64,000 nt of DNA from positions 1 to 64,000 of the forward strand of contig ML978134.1 of NCBI GenBank assembly GCA_010015805.1, written 5' to 3'. Positions 1-12,383 of this stretch are shown here, piece by piece; position 1 is the stretch's first letter; each line of letters starts with the position of its first letter. The DNA comes from Rhizodiscina lignyota. Lineage: Eukaryota; Ascomycota; Dothideomycetes; Aulographales; Rhizodiscinaceae. The notes below the pieces were generated by a model. It had not been told where the DNA came from, did no database searches, and saw only the letters and a program-made list of their open reading frames with translations. The translations under genes were made by a program, and so were the position numbers.

Positions 1-1
1 C

Positions 2-337
2 ATCCAGAAAGCTGAGATCGCCAGTTGGTGGTGCGAAAGGTACGACTGCTTCCGAGAAGGAGAGAAACCCGTTTCCCGCCGAACAGTTCGAGAGTGGCCG
101 CTAGAAGGCTCTGAAGGAAGGAACAAGAAGCTTAGAAACGATGGAGGTGGTCGACTGTGCAAAGATGTTCCCGGGGCGTTTACAGTCACTCGTAAAGTGC
201 GGTATGAGAATCCCAGTCGAACTTGGGAAGAAGCCTTGGAACAGGATAAGGAGCAGAAGAAGGAGATTCTCAAGCGGCCGGACAGTGGCGACGAAGACGA
301 TGATGAAGGCGGAGTTAGAGTTGCATGGCAAGACTGA
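2..337 (+). CDS. C-terminal end of an unrecognised protein (5' end outside window)
   Basis: The frame is open from base 2 to a TGA at 335-337, giving 111 residues of a protein that begins left of the window. The piece is rich in Arg, Lys and Glu. It has a Trp pair near its start and ends with an acidic run (D-E-D-D-D-E) followed by GGVRVAWQD. No domain or signature is recognisable, so no function is offered. That it is coding rests on the long open frame at the window edge and on charged, low-complexity composition typical of a eukaryotic C-terminus. It could also be a last exon with an acceptor just inside the window. Confidence 0.5.
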   Translation: MQKAEIASWWCERYDCFREGEKPVSRRTVREWPLEGSEGRNKKLRNDGGGRLCKDVPGAFTVTRKVRYENPSRTWEEALEQDKEQKKEILKRPDSGDEDDDEGGVRVAWQD

Positions 338-926
338 ACGGAGGCACAATGTCAAGCAGGGCGAGCAAGAAAGCTTGTTGAATGCGATGCTACGTGGAAA
401 TTAGGACTTGCTGGCTCGTTAGCTAGTTATGCGGGTCTATGAAGGAGCTAGTTTGCAGCGAGCGTACAGTATACAGACCCATTCTATTGCACTTATCCTG
501 AGCATTTCCTAGAGCTTTCTATGCGTTACTGAGTTTACATTTGAGGCTGTCGTGGAGTAACTTGCTAAGCTTGCCTCGGAAGATTTGCTTCTCGTTGTTG
601 CGGAAAAGAGACCCAGATACGGGTTTCATGCGCTCGCTCATAGTACGAGTCTTCTTCACCGTTTGTGTTTACAGACGTGTGGCCAATGTTGTGCTCAAAC
701 ACGAACACCCTTTATTAAACACTCCATACGACGTCATGCAATTTCATTATCCGCGTACCACTTGTTGTCATAACAAGCTCCCCAACTACAAAACACTCGC
801 CCTCTTGAACAACTCTTTCTCCAAACACCATCTACCACATTCATTGAGAGACACTCGTTAACTCTCCCCTCATAATACACCATTCCACAAACTACTGAAG
901 AGCAAACAAGCCCACAAATCCTCACA
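338..926. other. Intergenic, no gene seen
   Basis: This stretch holds the 3' flank of the left-edge gene and the promoter of the PHD-finger gene. The short frames in it lack domain signatures. The last 200 bases are C-rich and A-rich on the plus strand, as is common in fungal 5' leaders. Confidence 0.5.
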
Positions 927-1348
927 ATGGCGTACAGAAAGAACTTCTTCCGTCCTTCCCAATCCGCCCGCAAGACGCAGGGTCAGAACCAGGATGCCGC
1001 CGATCTCCTTAAGCACATTCACTCCAGCGATCGTGCTGTGCACTTCGAGGTGCTCAAGCCCAACCCACCAACATGCTGCATCTGCTTCAAGAGCGCCTCC
1101 GCACAGACCAAAAAGCTTGTCCAGTGCTGCTACTGCGCTTATTGGTACCATCAGAACTGCCAGACGAAAGAGATCGACGAGAAATATGTCGGAGGGGATG
1201 ACGATCTGTACAACCATCCTTATGCTTGCGAGGACTGTCAGAAGCAGAGAGCGAAAGCGAGGAAGCAAGAGGATGAGTATGTTGCCCTGTCAAACACGAT
1301 TTTTTGAACAGTCTTAACTATGTTAGTCGAGATTTAGGGGCGGAGTGA
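927..1348 (+). CDS. Small PHD-type zinc finger protein (123 aa)
   Basis: Exons are 927-1276 and 1327-1348. The 50-base intron has a GTATGT donor, a CTTAAC branch and a TAG acceptor, and splicing keeps the frame to a TGA at 1346-1348. The protein is short and basic at both ends. Its middle has the exact C4HC3 spacing of a PHD finger: Cys50/53, Cys67/70, His75, Cys78, Cys101/104, with the core read as QCCYCAYWYHQNC. PHD fingers usually bind histone tails, but a RING-like or other cross-brace finger is possible because the loops are short and there is no second domain. The tail KARKQED is predicted to be charged and unstructured. The start is the first ATG and is preceded by a C/A-rich leader. 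Role unknown; a nuclear place is inferred only from the finger type. Confidence 0.7.
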
Positions 1349-1815
1349 AGCTGCCAAATGCTGTTGACGCTGACGGCAACACCGAGATGACTGAGTAGAG
1401 CACGGCGAGGAGGACGTTGGATAGCAGATGATATGGCGTTGACAGGCGCTTGAAAAACGGCTGGTTTTTGGATTGCTGGAGTACGATTGGGCTATACGAT
1501 ACGAGCGAGCACTGTACCATGGTAGCTCATAGCCGTGAATGGAAGAGCACACAAGCACTGTGAGCAGAGATATCGTTTAATTCCCAGTCCCATTCAAGCT
1601 ATGTACAAGAAACCTACAGAAACCCCAGGACTATTCAAACGCACTGCCGTCACTCATTTTTAGCCTGACTCCTTTCGTCACTTCCACTTCATCCTACAAC
1701 TCCTACTTCACAAAAGATCGAACACGCCATCCAAGCCTCATCCCAGCATTTACTAAAAGTCTATATGCATCAAGAAGTGAAGACGACGAAGCTTACACTC
1801 TTACACCATCAAGCA
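1349..1815. other. Convergent intergenic region
   Basis: This stretch separates the 3' ends of the PHD-finger gene and the minus-strand kinase. Both genes should terminate here. Short minus-strand frames are present but have no recognisable content. Confidence 0.5.
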
Positions 1816-4497
1816 CTACTGCACCGCCCATCTCCCCTTCAACCCGTCGATCCACCTCCCATAAAGCACATCCGCAAGCAAGCCCTGATGCTCCATCCCC
1901 TTCTCCACAAAACCCGGTAACTTCCTCTCATCAACCTGCACGCTTTCTCTGCGCCTCAGTTTCTCCTTCTCGTCCGCATCCCGACTCCACTGCCGACTCT
2001 TACTCGGGCTACTCGGCGTGCTGCTCGGCACAAGCTCGGCACCCGCCCAACCAGCGCTCGAAGGCGTGACGAACGCGGACTGTCGCCGCTTGTGGTGAGA
2101 TTTTAGGTGCGGGTTGTTCTGACTGAGGACGAGCTTGGGCGTTGCTTGACCTTGGATGTGCGAGACGGCGGTTGTGGGCTGGCTTTGCTTGTGGGGGTTC
2201 TCTGGTGCGGGGAATGGGGCTGCTACGGCGGTGGTGTTTGAGCGTCGAAGGAGGCCGGGTACTGGAGGAGGCTGCATTGCTGCGGTGGCGGTAGAATTTG
2301 GAGTGCTGGCTGCGGATGGAGTCGGAGTACCGATGCCTGCATCGGAGGTGAGACGGCGGGCTTTCTTTGGGCTTTGCTGGGAAGGTTTGGCCTCCTGAAG
2401 CTGCTTCGATGGACTGCATGGTTGACGAGATGAGAGATCAAGGGGAGTGGAAAGCTTGGAGTCGGATTGCAGACGCTCCGTCAGGAGGCGGAGGAGCGCC
2501 CATTCTCCTTCTGGGTCGATGCAGTCGAGTGCCATCCATGCTTGCGCGACGCGAGCCAGAGCTTCGCGTTTGGAAGGTTCAGCGGTTTGGTTGATGATGT
2601 CTTGGAAGCTTGAGTCAATTGCGCTGCTATATGCCAGATGTGCAAGTTGGGCTTCCTTGCTCAAGGTTTGTGGCGCTTCTAATTGAAGTACTCGGTCCAC
2701 GACTGGCCGTGCCTGGGTGAGAGGTGTGCTATACTGGCTCACAGGTGGATGTGCAGGCGTTTGTGGAACGAGTAATGGCTCGTGCTGCACCGGCGGTGGA
2801 GTATTCTCATCCCAGATGTAGCTCGACTGATCGTACTCCCATGGATTAGTTACGTTTGAAAGATCGCTCTTCGATGGAGTCTTTGGCGGCTTAGACGGCG
2901 ACAATGGCTTGTCTACTTTCTTTGGTTCTGCAATCTGTTCGCGCTGGCGATCTGCAGAGACGCGACGGAATTGACGAACGGTGGAAGTGCCGTTGCCGAA
3001 AGACATATCGAGGCCGAGTGGCTGCTTCACCGCACCGACGCCACTGACGCGTCTCGCTGTTGGAGTTGAACCAGATGTGACCCTGATGGCAGAGACTTTC
3101 CTGGCCGTCGGCGTATTTGTGACACTAGCTTTACGCACTGTCTCTTTGTCTAGAGAATAGCCATAGTTTGATGCTGGTGAATTAGCCCCCAACGGCATCG
3201 AGTTTAGATCCAGTCGTTCTAGTAATGCAGAGGGGGTAAGAGCATCATCGTCATCTTCTACGACAGAGTCGATACGTGCGAGCTTACGGCGCTTTGAGCC
3301 ACGTCGAGGAGCGGGCTTCTGCTCAACAACAGGGGCAGGCTTGACGGTATCGAAGACCCACTCGTCCTGTTCTATTTGCGGGGAGAGATCTTGCCTGTAT
3401 AGAGAATGTTAATAACAAAAACTGCTAACCCCATTTCAACAGTGTCACGTACATTGTCTCCTCGTAATACTTGGCGTGCGCGGCTTTCTCGTTGGCTTCG
3501 TCCCAGCGTTGGTATCTGTCGATCAGGTCTCGGAGTTGCTCTACCTTGCCGGCCCCCTTGATGAAACGATGTTTAAGCAAGTCTTTTGCGGACGGTCTCC
3601 TGTCTGGATCTTTGACTAGACATTGCGCGCAGAAGTCCTTGAAGTCTTTACTCCACTTGCTCCCCTCCAAACGCGGCGGAGCATTTTTCGGAATGAGGAA
3701 CAGCACTTTCATAGGATGCGTCTGGGCATTCGGAGGCTCGCCTTTGGCCATTTCCATTGCCGTTATACCCAAACTCCAAATATCCGCCTTGAAGTCGTAT
3801 CCCGCCTCTTGAATGACTTCTGGGGCCATCCAGAAAGGTGTCCCAACGAATGTCATGCGTTGTGATTTCATGTTCGAGAGCTGTGCGGCAACGCCAAAAT
3901 CTGCTATCTTGACAACGCCAGCTGAGGAAAGGAGGATGTTGGCGGCCTTGATATCTCGATGTATCTTGCCGGTGGAGTGTAGGTAGAGGAGGCCTTGTAG
4001 GAGCTCGCGACAGATGATGGCAATGTGCGCTTCTAGGAAAGGACCGGGTTTCAGCTAAGACACTGTTAGTACTCGGTTTCTAATAACTGCAAGAATGTGT
4101 GCATCGAGAATCGCACCAGGTCAAGACATGAGCCTCCGCCGAGATACTCCATGACAATCCATAACTTGACGCCGCGCACAAAGCTGGTGCGGTATTGAGT
4201 AATTAATGGACTGGAGCAGGTGCTGAGCAGATTAATCTCTTGTTGGATTTCTCTGATATCGTCATCGCTTCCTTCAAGATCAATCTGTGGCACGCATCAG
4301 TTCAATGTACTTGGCATAGATGTCTCAGACGGTGACACGAACATGCTTGATCGCGACGAGGTCGCCAGTTGATCTCTCCCGAGCTTTGTAGACTATGCCG
4401 AAGCTGCCACCTGCGCATATGTTAGTGAATTGAATGTATGAAACTTTTTCTGGCACATACTGCCAAGCTCCTCGAGCATCTCATAGTCGTCCGCCAT
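1816..4497 (-). CDS. Ste20/germinal-centre-type Ser/Thr kinase (GCKIII-like, 817 aa)
   Basis: Five exons on the minus strand: 4497-4461, 4410-4343, 4284-4117, 4054-3453 and 3394-1816. All junctions keep phase. The N-terminal kinase domain (about residues 1-260) has the glycine loop [13 protein letters not shown], Lys34 in [13 protein letters not shown] with catalytic Asp125, DFG at 143-145 and the activation-loop end GTPFWMAPE. The piece [16 protein letters not shown] and the line [13 protein letters not shown] place it with fungal GCKIII kinases (the Nak1/Kic1, SepL and Sid1 group), which act in polarity (MOR network) or septation (SIN network). The C-terminal 500 residues are Ser/Pro-rich and low in order, and end in a short conserved-looking block ([17 protein letters not shown]), perhaps for a partner subunit. 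The long tail fits a Nak1/MST-1-type kinase better than the short Sid1 type, but that is inference. Confidence 0.9.
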
Positions 4498-5864
4498 TGC
4501 GCCTGAATCTCTAGTGATCAAGGATGCGCAACCACAGCGAACTCTCTGTCAGTTGCCAGACTGGAAGGAGGAGGGAGCAGTCGGCGAGGAGCTGGACAGG
4601 CGGAGATGGTAGAAATAAAAGGGGTTGCAGAGTGCAGAGTTCACGATGTCCACGGTCCGTTTGTGAAGTTGTTGACAGGGGCCTCGGCTCCGTTTCCATG
4701 ACAACAACACCACGATGTCGTCGGCTGTTACAGAGCCGTCGGCCGACCCACATGAGGTCATTGCTACGGGCAAAGAATGCATATTAATCAGTTACCAGAC
4801 GACTTGCGAGAAGGTAAGTAGTGGCCGAGTCTCAAGGTCTTTGTGGACTTCAATTGCCATGCTGAAGGAGAAAATAACTGAGATCCAAGATCTCAGTAGA
4901 GGCGCAGTAGCTTATCCCGTTCCTGCAGGCACTCCCGCTGCCGTGGATTTGTAGCCTGTCAACTGTCACCAACAACCATGGAAACCATGCGGCCATCTTG
5001 ACGACCGGGAAGCCATCTTGACGACTGGTAAGTTCGGCGCCGAAACCAGTGGATGGGATCTCGACTCCCTCGTCCAGCGTGCTTCTAGAAATCTTCGAGT
5101 CTCTAAGCGTAACGCTGCCCCGTCTACTGCCTTCAATCATTGGTAGCACTGGCCGCATGGTGGATACGACGTTATATTAATAACGCATAAAGGTTTATAT
5201 CGCATCTGGCCATTACCCTTGGACGACTCACGCACAGTAATTGACGCAACAAACGCACAGAGAGCAAATTGGCAGCGCTATACTGATCTGATATCGTGCT
5301 CCGCGCATGTGATCCACTTCACGCCCCAGGGTCCCTCGTCGAAATTGCCTGTATACATCTCCAGACGCGTTCAGGGACCATGTTCGCGTCGTGCAGCAGG
5401 ACGACTGCTGCATTTGCGCCCCTATTTCATACAGCAGAGCTGACTCGATAGAGATGAGCGTAACATTTTCGCCTCTTCATCGGCTGTCTCCCGGTCAATG
5501 TCTGCCTGCATTGCCGGCGGTGAAGATCCGCAATCAGCTGGCCATATGACCATCGTACCACTTCCGAACGCCAGTCTAGAAACTCAGCAACAAGTCTCAG
5601 AGATCACTCCTCCACGTACGTGTCTGCAATGCCCTCGTCCATATTGGCTTCATGCTCCTCGTGCTCCAGCCGTATGCTTCAGCGTACTGGCAGGCGTATT
5701 ACTGGCGCGTTCCTGCATCAACCGTTGCGGCGCTCGTGAGATTGGTGCGCGCCGTCTGGTCAAAGCTTGGCCGGCACTTTGCTTTCTTCTTCACCATCCC
5801 ATCACACTTGCTCACGCGACGACATGATAGAAACGACATAGACGACTTTCGCGAACCTCGCAAT
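4498..5864. other. Divergent promoter region, 1.4 kb
   Basis: This stretch lies between the start of the minus-strand kinase and the start of the DUF4048 gene. A short plus-strand frame from 4713 runs into a GTAAGT donor-like site near 4813, but no second exon with a clear signature follows. The frame of the DUF4048 gene stays open upstream to 5652, probably as 5' leader. Confidence 0.4.
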
Positions 5865-7750
5865 ATGGACGAGGACACGTTGAAGCAGTTGGAGGGCGCG
5901 AAAAGGCTGCCAATAGACCCGATAAAGGTCTTTCCACGAGACATCCAAATCGCCTCAGGAGGTCCAAACAGTCCAATACTTCCCTCGCCAGCAGAACATA
6001 TCGGACAACCAAGCAGTCCGACGACGAGAACGACAGTCGCAAATGATACTACAGTCCAGAATGATACCACAAACACCTCGTCGTCGCGTCTTCACACCCG
6101 CTCCATGTCTGTCGCCGATGTGGCAAGACAAGGCAAGCGCCTTTCGCTGAACTTTCCCATCCAAAGTGCAAGCAGCAGACCTACACGACCTCCGTCATGG
6201 GCAAACAGCAGCCCTGTTCTACCCCCAATACCCTCGCCTGACCCATCTGTCGCACCATCACCGACCGAGAACAATTTCCTCGCCGTTCTTGCCGCACAAG
6301 AACGCCGCGTCTTGGAGTTGAAAGAGGAGCTCGGCAAGGCAGAGAAGGAGCTTGAGATGCTCAAGAAACAATGGGCCCAGCATGAGATGGTGCGCAAGAA
6401 GCAGGACGTAAAGCGTGTCACGCAGCTGCAACCTCTGCAGACTGCTCCGTCCCCGGGTTTGGACAGCGGCAACGACAGTGATGACATTGATGGATCAAGC
6501 CAGTGGATGCACAAGGAGATGGAGAGGCGCAAACACCTGTTGAGTGGTGTCAAGAGCAGCAATCGAAAGGTCTTTAGTGGTAGTCGCCACATGAGGACAC
6601 TGAGTCTGCTGTCGCCTGATAAGACTCAGGGACCATCTTTTCCTCAACCTCCATCGTTGGACGGCACAGATGAATCAAGGCCGCCTTCAGCAACTGCACT
6701 AGGACTTCCTATACCGCGATCCACCATAAGTCCGAACAATATAGAAGAGACTCAACGTTCGTTCACACCGGACAGTGCTTCGGACAGCATGGTATCGTTG
6801 GATCTACCCAGGCTACCCAGCGATGCCATCCTCCAAACCGGGAAGCAGATGGCAACAGACTTCAAACAGGGTCTATGGACATTCTTCGAGGACATCAGAC
6901 AAGCTACCGTCGGCGAGGAAGCTATCCATGGCACCACTCCGCGCCGACGTCCGCAGAGCATGTATGCTGCTGGACCCAATGCAAAGCATAGCAATGGCAA
7001 TCTGAAGAAACAAGGAAGTCGGGGTAACTTGCGGAGGTCGGCTACATTAAAACAGGACTCCAAGGATCCGCTGAAAAATGGCTCGCTTCAGCGAAGAGCT
7101 ACAGATCTATCACCGCCTGCGGACATAGGAGGTTCATTTTGGCGTGAGAATGGGCTCGAGGAGCCTCGGACCACTACCGCTGCGAAAGTGAGGCCGGGCA
7201 GCAGAGGAAGCACTGGCAAGACTCACAAGGGAATGGAGAAAACGGCACATGATGCTACAGATGATGAGAGCTGGGACTCTTGGGACACACCAGCGAGCAA
7301 GGCTGAGCCGTCACCGAAGCAGCTACAAGCACCAGGGATGAGCAGCAATGATTCAGTCTCTGAAGTCGCGTCCTCGGCAAGAAGCACACCGAGGACTAGT
7401 ACTAGGTCCGTTCATCCTCCTCTCCTCTCGCCACACCTCTAACGCACTGTAGCTCGACCGGTCTTGCTGCTACAACATCCAAATCCACCGATACCCAAAA
7501 CGACGCCAGCCACGGGTCTAACCGAGACTCTATTCCCTGGCCTGCGTTGGCAAAGCTCGTCACCCCATCCCATCTCAAGCGCACAGCGTCGCATCTGATG
7601 AGCGAGTGGGAGCGCAGCCTCACACCTTCTCCGCCGCCTGGACAGTCACCCGCAAGGCTGTCTCCAATTCCGAGCGACAGTGGCGAGAGGGATTACTTTG
7701 GAACTCCAGTTTTGGCGGCTGGCGAGAATGGGAGGAGTAAGAAGGACTGA
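5865..7750 (+). CDS. DUF4048-like protein (612 aa)
   Basis: Exons are 5865-7405 and 7453-7750. The intron starts GTCCGT and ends CTAACGCACTGTAG. The chosen start is ATG 5865 (MDEDTLKQLEGAKRLP). The frame stays open 71 codons further upstream, but that stretch reads like leader. The protein is Ser/Pro/Thr-rich and mostly disordered, with two order-prone parts: the block SVADVARQGKRLSLNFP (about residue 80) and a coiled coil at about 145-180 (LAAQERRVLELKEELGKAE, then LEMLKKQWAQHE). Both blocks are typical of the fungal DUF4048 family, whose role is not established. A second possible helix lies near residue 325 (GKQMATDFKQGLWTFFEDIRQ). The C-terminus after the intron is also Ser/Pro-rich. No enzyme motif is present; a scaffold role is only a guess. 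Confidence 0.75.
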
Positions 7751-7950
7751 GGGTTTGTATTAATGTATCTAACGATTTGACACGAGTAATGGAATGTGTA
7801 TAGTATACTTACATATACAACTATAGAGATGTTAGAGCACTTAAGAGAATTTAAAGCGTTTGTCCATAACAGCAGTAGGTGGTTCCCTGGGATGCATTAT
7901 TTGCACTAACTCACAGTGTCATTTCTACTGCTGATGTATGACAAGATTGG

Positions 7951-9018
7951 TTACGCGTCTAGTTCTATGATCCAGACATCTCCCAGCCGACTGTTGTCTT
8001 CTGCAAGTCCCCCATGTACAACTATCGCATCCTTCATCTCAACGTCAGCTACGACATCTGCGTCGAACCAGCCTCTTGGCGGCGGCAATTCACCGCTTGC
8101 TTCCACTTTACTCCAAATCCCAAGCTCAACGTCATACGCCCAGACATCTCCAAGCATTTTCCCAGCCCCGGCATGTCCGAGTGAACTTGGATCACGCTCA
8201 CCAAAGAGCGTTACGAGAAAAGGCTTGCCGTCCAACTGGAGAGGAAGCAGAGCACTAACGCTGCGCGCTTCTGGACCATTTTTACCATCTGCAGGATACG
8301 GAACCACAGACCATGAATCCTGCGAAGGGTCGTACACGTCCAAGTTTCCACCTTGCTCTTGCTTCCCGTCGAAGCCGTTCATGCGGTACAGCTTACCAGC
8401 GCAGTACGCGATCGACGTGCCTCCTCGAGGCGGGTTCGGCGCATCGGCTAGACTCTTCCATGTCCTTGTGTTGACGTCGAAGGACCACAGATCGGAGAGC
8501 CGCCCGCTTTCTGGGCAACCGGCGTGCACATAGATCGTACTATTGCCGTTGTTCGTCATTGCGTGATAGCTGCGAGCCGCGGGATATGGGGCTGCAACAT
8601 CGGCAGGGGAAACCAGAGACCATTGAGAGGTGGACGGCTTGTAACTCCACAGTTGACCGTTTTCTTCGATAGGCGCCATGGCCATACCGCCGCGGCCGGA
8701 GAAGAAATAAATCGCATCGCCGAGCACGGTGCTTGCGGAGCCGACTCGTGGTGTTGGGGCTTCACCCTGCGCGGGAATCGTTTGCACAGCTGCGGATGCT
8801 ATTGAATATGAGCAAGTGGCGCATGGATCTGCCTAGCAATGCCATTTCGTACCCTTGGAGAGCTCAACCACATCGAATTGGTTGTCCACGGGCTGGCGGG
8901 GATGCAGTTCGCCGCCGAAGATCCAGGCGTTGTTCGCGATCACAGAGACTGTGTGCGAGGAGCGCTGAAGACGAGCGCTGGATGCTAGGCATGTGCATTT
9001 AGCGGTGATTGGAGCCAT
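7951..9018 (-). CDS. Kelch-repeat beta-propeller protein (337 aa)
   Basis: Exons are 9018-8853 and 8798-7951 on the minus strand. The intron starts GTACGA and ends CAATAG, and phase is kept. The protein is built of about six kelch blades. Each has a Gly-rich turn and spaced Tyr/Trp residues, such as NNAWIFGGELHPR, AIYFFSGRGGM, DLWSFDVNTRTWKSL, KLYRMNGFDG, LDVYDPSQDSWSVV and DVWAYDVELGIWSKVE, ending in VVHGGLAEDNSRLGDVWI. There is no signal peptide, BTB or F-box domain, so it is probably a soluble cytosolic propeller like the nitrile-specifier/kelch proteins seen across fungi. Substrate or partner cannot be read from the sequence. Confidence 0.85.
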
Positions 9019-10079
9019 TTTTGGGTTTTTGACGTTGTCGTTTTGCTGACGATGGTGCCTAATGAGGTTGCATATACGTCCGATATCGTATGTATGGCGT
9101 GTGGCCATCAGGGTAGATCGTATGACTGGCATCTCGATTTGCGAGGCTCGGGAGGGGGAAGCTCCGGGCACTTAAGGCACCTAAATTATTGCGGTCATCA
9201 GGGCCGTGTACCTAATGTTTAGGTTGGTCGGTACCCGTAGTTCTGCTGATCTCGCCCAAGACTGGTGGACGCTGGTGCATCGTGAGTAGACCCGATCGTT
9301 GACAACTTTGTTACACGTTATAGTACTCAGAGCATTGCTTTCTTTTTTGCTTTCCTGCCACTGTTCCTATGTTCTCCCTGTTCAGCATGTCCTTTCTCGT
9401 GTGGATACCTCTCATCGTGTCATTCAACTAATCCCTAGATATGCTGGAATCGTCAATCGCAGAACACGATGTTCTCTTAGACTGTCTGTTAGTACCGATC
9501 CTGCTATAATGATTTCGACTGCGATCAACGCGAAGGACCTCTGCATACTCCAAAGCTCATATCCCGTATTGATGTGGAAAACTGGCCCGATTACGGTTAG
9601 ACGTCTCTTTGCATTCATTCAAGCGGGGAAAGAGGAGCAGGTGCAATTCGCTGTGACGCGGAAATCGATGTTGCGGGCTTGACGCTGCAGAATGGGAATA
9701 TCCTGATCTCCTGATGGTTATCCTTCCAGCCGGTCGATCGACTCGAGATGCGGCACGACTATCGAAGACATGTGGACAGAAGACGCGGAGGGAAAGAATC
9801 GTGCGGACACTGTCTGCGGCGATTATGAGGCCCATACAAACATAGCCGTTCATGCTAGAGCACAGAGTTCTTCAACGTTACAATGGCGGAGTGCATTTCG
9901 CTTTGGATCTGAATCCGATTTGATGGAGGCTGGCAGGGTCACCAGCATCGCAAACAAGCAAAAGTGGTATCGATGGTAATCGAGAAGCTCAACATGTCTT
10001 CAGCCGAAGAATGCGTTTCCTCTCTCTACCTGCTCCCTTCGCCGACGTAGTATTATTCTGTTACAGTATGCCTCCGGCC

Positions 10080-10212
10080 GTATGGGATAGCCGGATTATC
10101 ATGGGACTTGGAAAGACAATGAAGACGATCACGGCCATCATCAAGCTTCGCCACCTGAATCCGGACGGGGCCCATGTCCTAGTTGCGGTTCCTCTAAGCC
10201 TGCTACACGCAA
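10080..10212 (+). pseudogene. Relic of an SNF2-type helicase ATP-binding segment
   Basis: Plus-strand translation gives MGLGKTMKTITAIIKL, then HVLVAVPLSLL. This matches the Walker A block (DEMGLGKT) and the following strand (LVVxPLSLL) of SNF2/Rad5-type helicases at the right spacing. Just upstream, another frame gives GIAGLSWD, reminiscent of the conserved block before the P-loop. No further helicase motifs are readable nearby, so this is a short broken fragment. It may derive from a duplicated host helicase gene or from a DNA element that carried one. Confidence 0.5.
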
Positions 10213-11059
10213 GCAACAGGCCGATTGCGATACAGAGAGTAGTATCCACGAGGTCCGAGCAAAGGTAGCTGGTGATGTTGGATCGCCTCTCTCCACTGTT
10301 GCACTGGCCGAAAGGCATTTCGCTCTCGTTCTGCTTCAAACTCAGGAGTTCTCTCCACCTATCATCAGCACCCAAAGAGGTTATGGGTATGAAGGTTGAA
10401 TGAACCTTCGGCTGTAGATGCACACGATCGGGTTATGTTTGAAATCGGACTATTTGGAAACAGCGGATCCTCACTGCTTATCGTTAATTCATCACTGATA
10501 AAGCCACCAGTAGGGCTATACGAGAATGATGTCGTTTAAGAATCACGGACCGCACCGCTTAGATCCCGCTTAGATCTGACGGGTACAATGTTTTATCTGT
10601 GCTGGGGCGACGTTAAAGAGCTCCATTCACTCTACGTTTCCCCGACACAACTCATTCGCAATGCTCGGAACGTTCCTCTTTCGTCAGACGGGACTTTGGT
10701 GGGGATATTCCTCCACTCCAACGACGACGTGCGGCGAAAGCGCAGAAATGGAGCAAATTCAATCAGCAAAATACTACGCTGCGCCCACTCTTTCTAATCG
10801 TGTACTGTAGTATGTCTCCGCCCAGCGGAGACTTCGATGGATTTGTGGATTTTCACTGACCCGGGCTTCTCACCGCACTGGGTGCGGCCGCAAAACCCGG
10901 AGATGGGGCGCAGTTCTCATCGATTTGTGAAATTCGCCATCAGACATGACATACAATTGATAACATATTACACACAAAGCTGTAATTTCTTGAAATTATT
11001 AAAAATAAAAGGGATTTGATTTGTGCACCTGGAAGAAATGGACGAACATTGATTAGAAG

Positions 11060-11072
11060 CCCTAACCCTAAA
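11060..11072. repeat. Telomere-like motif CCCTAACCCTAAA
   Basis: Two tandem CCCTAA units lie in intergenic DNA. Read on the other strand this is TTTAGGGTTAGGG. It may be an interstitial telomere scar or a telobox-like protein-binding site. Confidence 0.5.
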
Positions 11073-12383
11073 GCCTGTGAGACGTCCGGTAAGAATGCGG
11101 AGCCTTCCATTTTAACACCTGCTGGCCTCCTGGACATGCTTCTTTTTGGAGAGTTCGTCTCAACAAGCTACTGTCCGGACATGATTGGCGACTACGGCCT
11201 CTGAATGACACGCTGAGAGGCGCCCTGACACCGGCTGCTCAACTCGAAGTACGCACAGTGTCATCTGTAACGTGAGACGGTGGTCGCGACCCTCATCTCC
11301 ATTGCTCGGCCGGGAACGATTTCCATAGCAGGAAAATGCTATAGGTGGTATAGTCTCCGTGAATGCTACAAAATTTTCAATTGAAGCAACGAATACAGCA
11401 AAGAATGAGAAGTTGTATTGAGCGTCAAAATTGTCGGTGAAGACCAGATAAATTATGCTAACGGATCTCACAGTGGTCACACGACCACCAGAAAGCTCCA
11501 CCAGAACCCGAAATTCGTCTCTCGTGCCGTGGCTTTTTCACAAAAGCATAGCAAAGATAAACTGCGCAAACCTGTTTCGGGTCATTGTTGTGACATCATT
11601 TCCATCTGGACGCTCATGTATGGTCGTTGCGGCAGGTGTGTCGTGCCGAGTCTTACCTTACATGCGGAGCCTCACCTGCTCTCACAAACCTCTCTCTATA
11701 GGCCAACGAAAGAAACTTTCCAATACCGCCTTCAGTAATACTCGAAGATCAGTGCCCAATTCCAACGTCCCGAGCGCGGCTAGAATGCGGTCTGACACCT
11801 ATGTTCGACAGCGCAACTCGCCGCAGGGCCACTCATAATATGTATTAGGCTATACAACAACGCACTTCTTAGTCACCCACGTTCCTGGCCCCTATTTCCC
11901 GTTGATTGTCGCGTGCCTAGTCGAACTCGGTGAAAAGGATTCCGACCAAAACTCTTGTCTATTTGTTGTCTCGTCTACAATGTTCGAATTCTCATCTCAG
12001 ACACCATACGTTGGCAGATCTCAGGCACAAAGCGGCTTCTTTAGTCCAAACAAGGCTCTAACGAAGAACCCTGACGTAGTTCGCTCCGGAATATTTACGA
12101 TATCGAGGGTTCTGCCTGTGTCCGGGCTGAATAGACTTCTCAGACAGTGATCATTAAGTTAAGATTCTTACCATAAGATTACAACGCTCAGCGGTCCTTG
12201 AGCCTCTAAGCTGAGACACCACTCCATATCTCCTCGCTTTATTCCCGCTCGACATTTTCAGTCATACTTATTCCGTGCTTCCTCTCAGTCGAATTTTGTT
12301 TTCAGCCATCAGAATCTCAGGTTTACCGGGATGAGAAACTTTAGTCAATAGCACGAGAGCAAGGTGTAATATTGGCTCTCAAT

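Larger units (their letters stand above)
9019..12383. other. Gene-poor region with relic sequence
   Basis: These 3.4 kb hold no convincing intact gene. Contents that can be named are a short SNF2-helicase-like relic near 10080-10212 and a telomere-like CCCTAACCCTAAA at 11060-11072. Other open frames are short, lie on both strands and lack family features. The stretch separates the kelch gene from the MFS permease gene and looks like decayed accessory DNA. Confidence 0.5.

Noticed and set aside
4713-4954. Small plus-strand frame with a GTAAGT donor between kinase and DUF4048 genes
   Set aside because: No second exon with coding character was found; could be leader RNA of the DUF4048 gene at most.
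5652-5864. 71-codon upstream extension of the DUF4048 gene
   Set aside because: The extension reads like leader (Trp/Arg/Leu mix, no family match); the ATG at 5865 begins the family-like sequence.
9019-12383. Possible retroelement or DNA transposon body
   Set aside because: No integrase, reverse transcriptase or transposase motif and no terminal repeats could be seen; only the short helicase-like piece is nameable.
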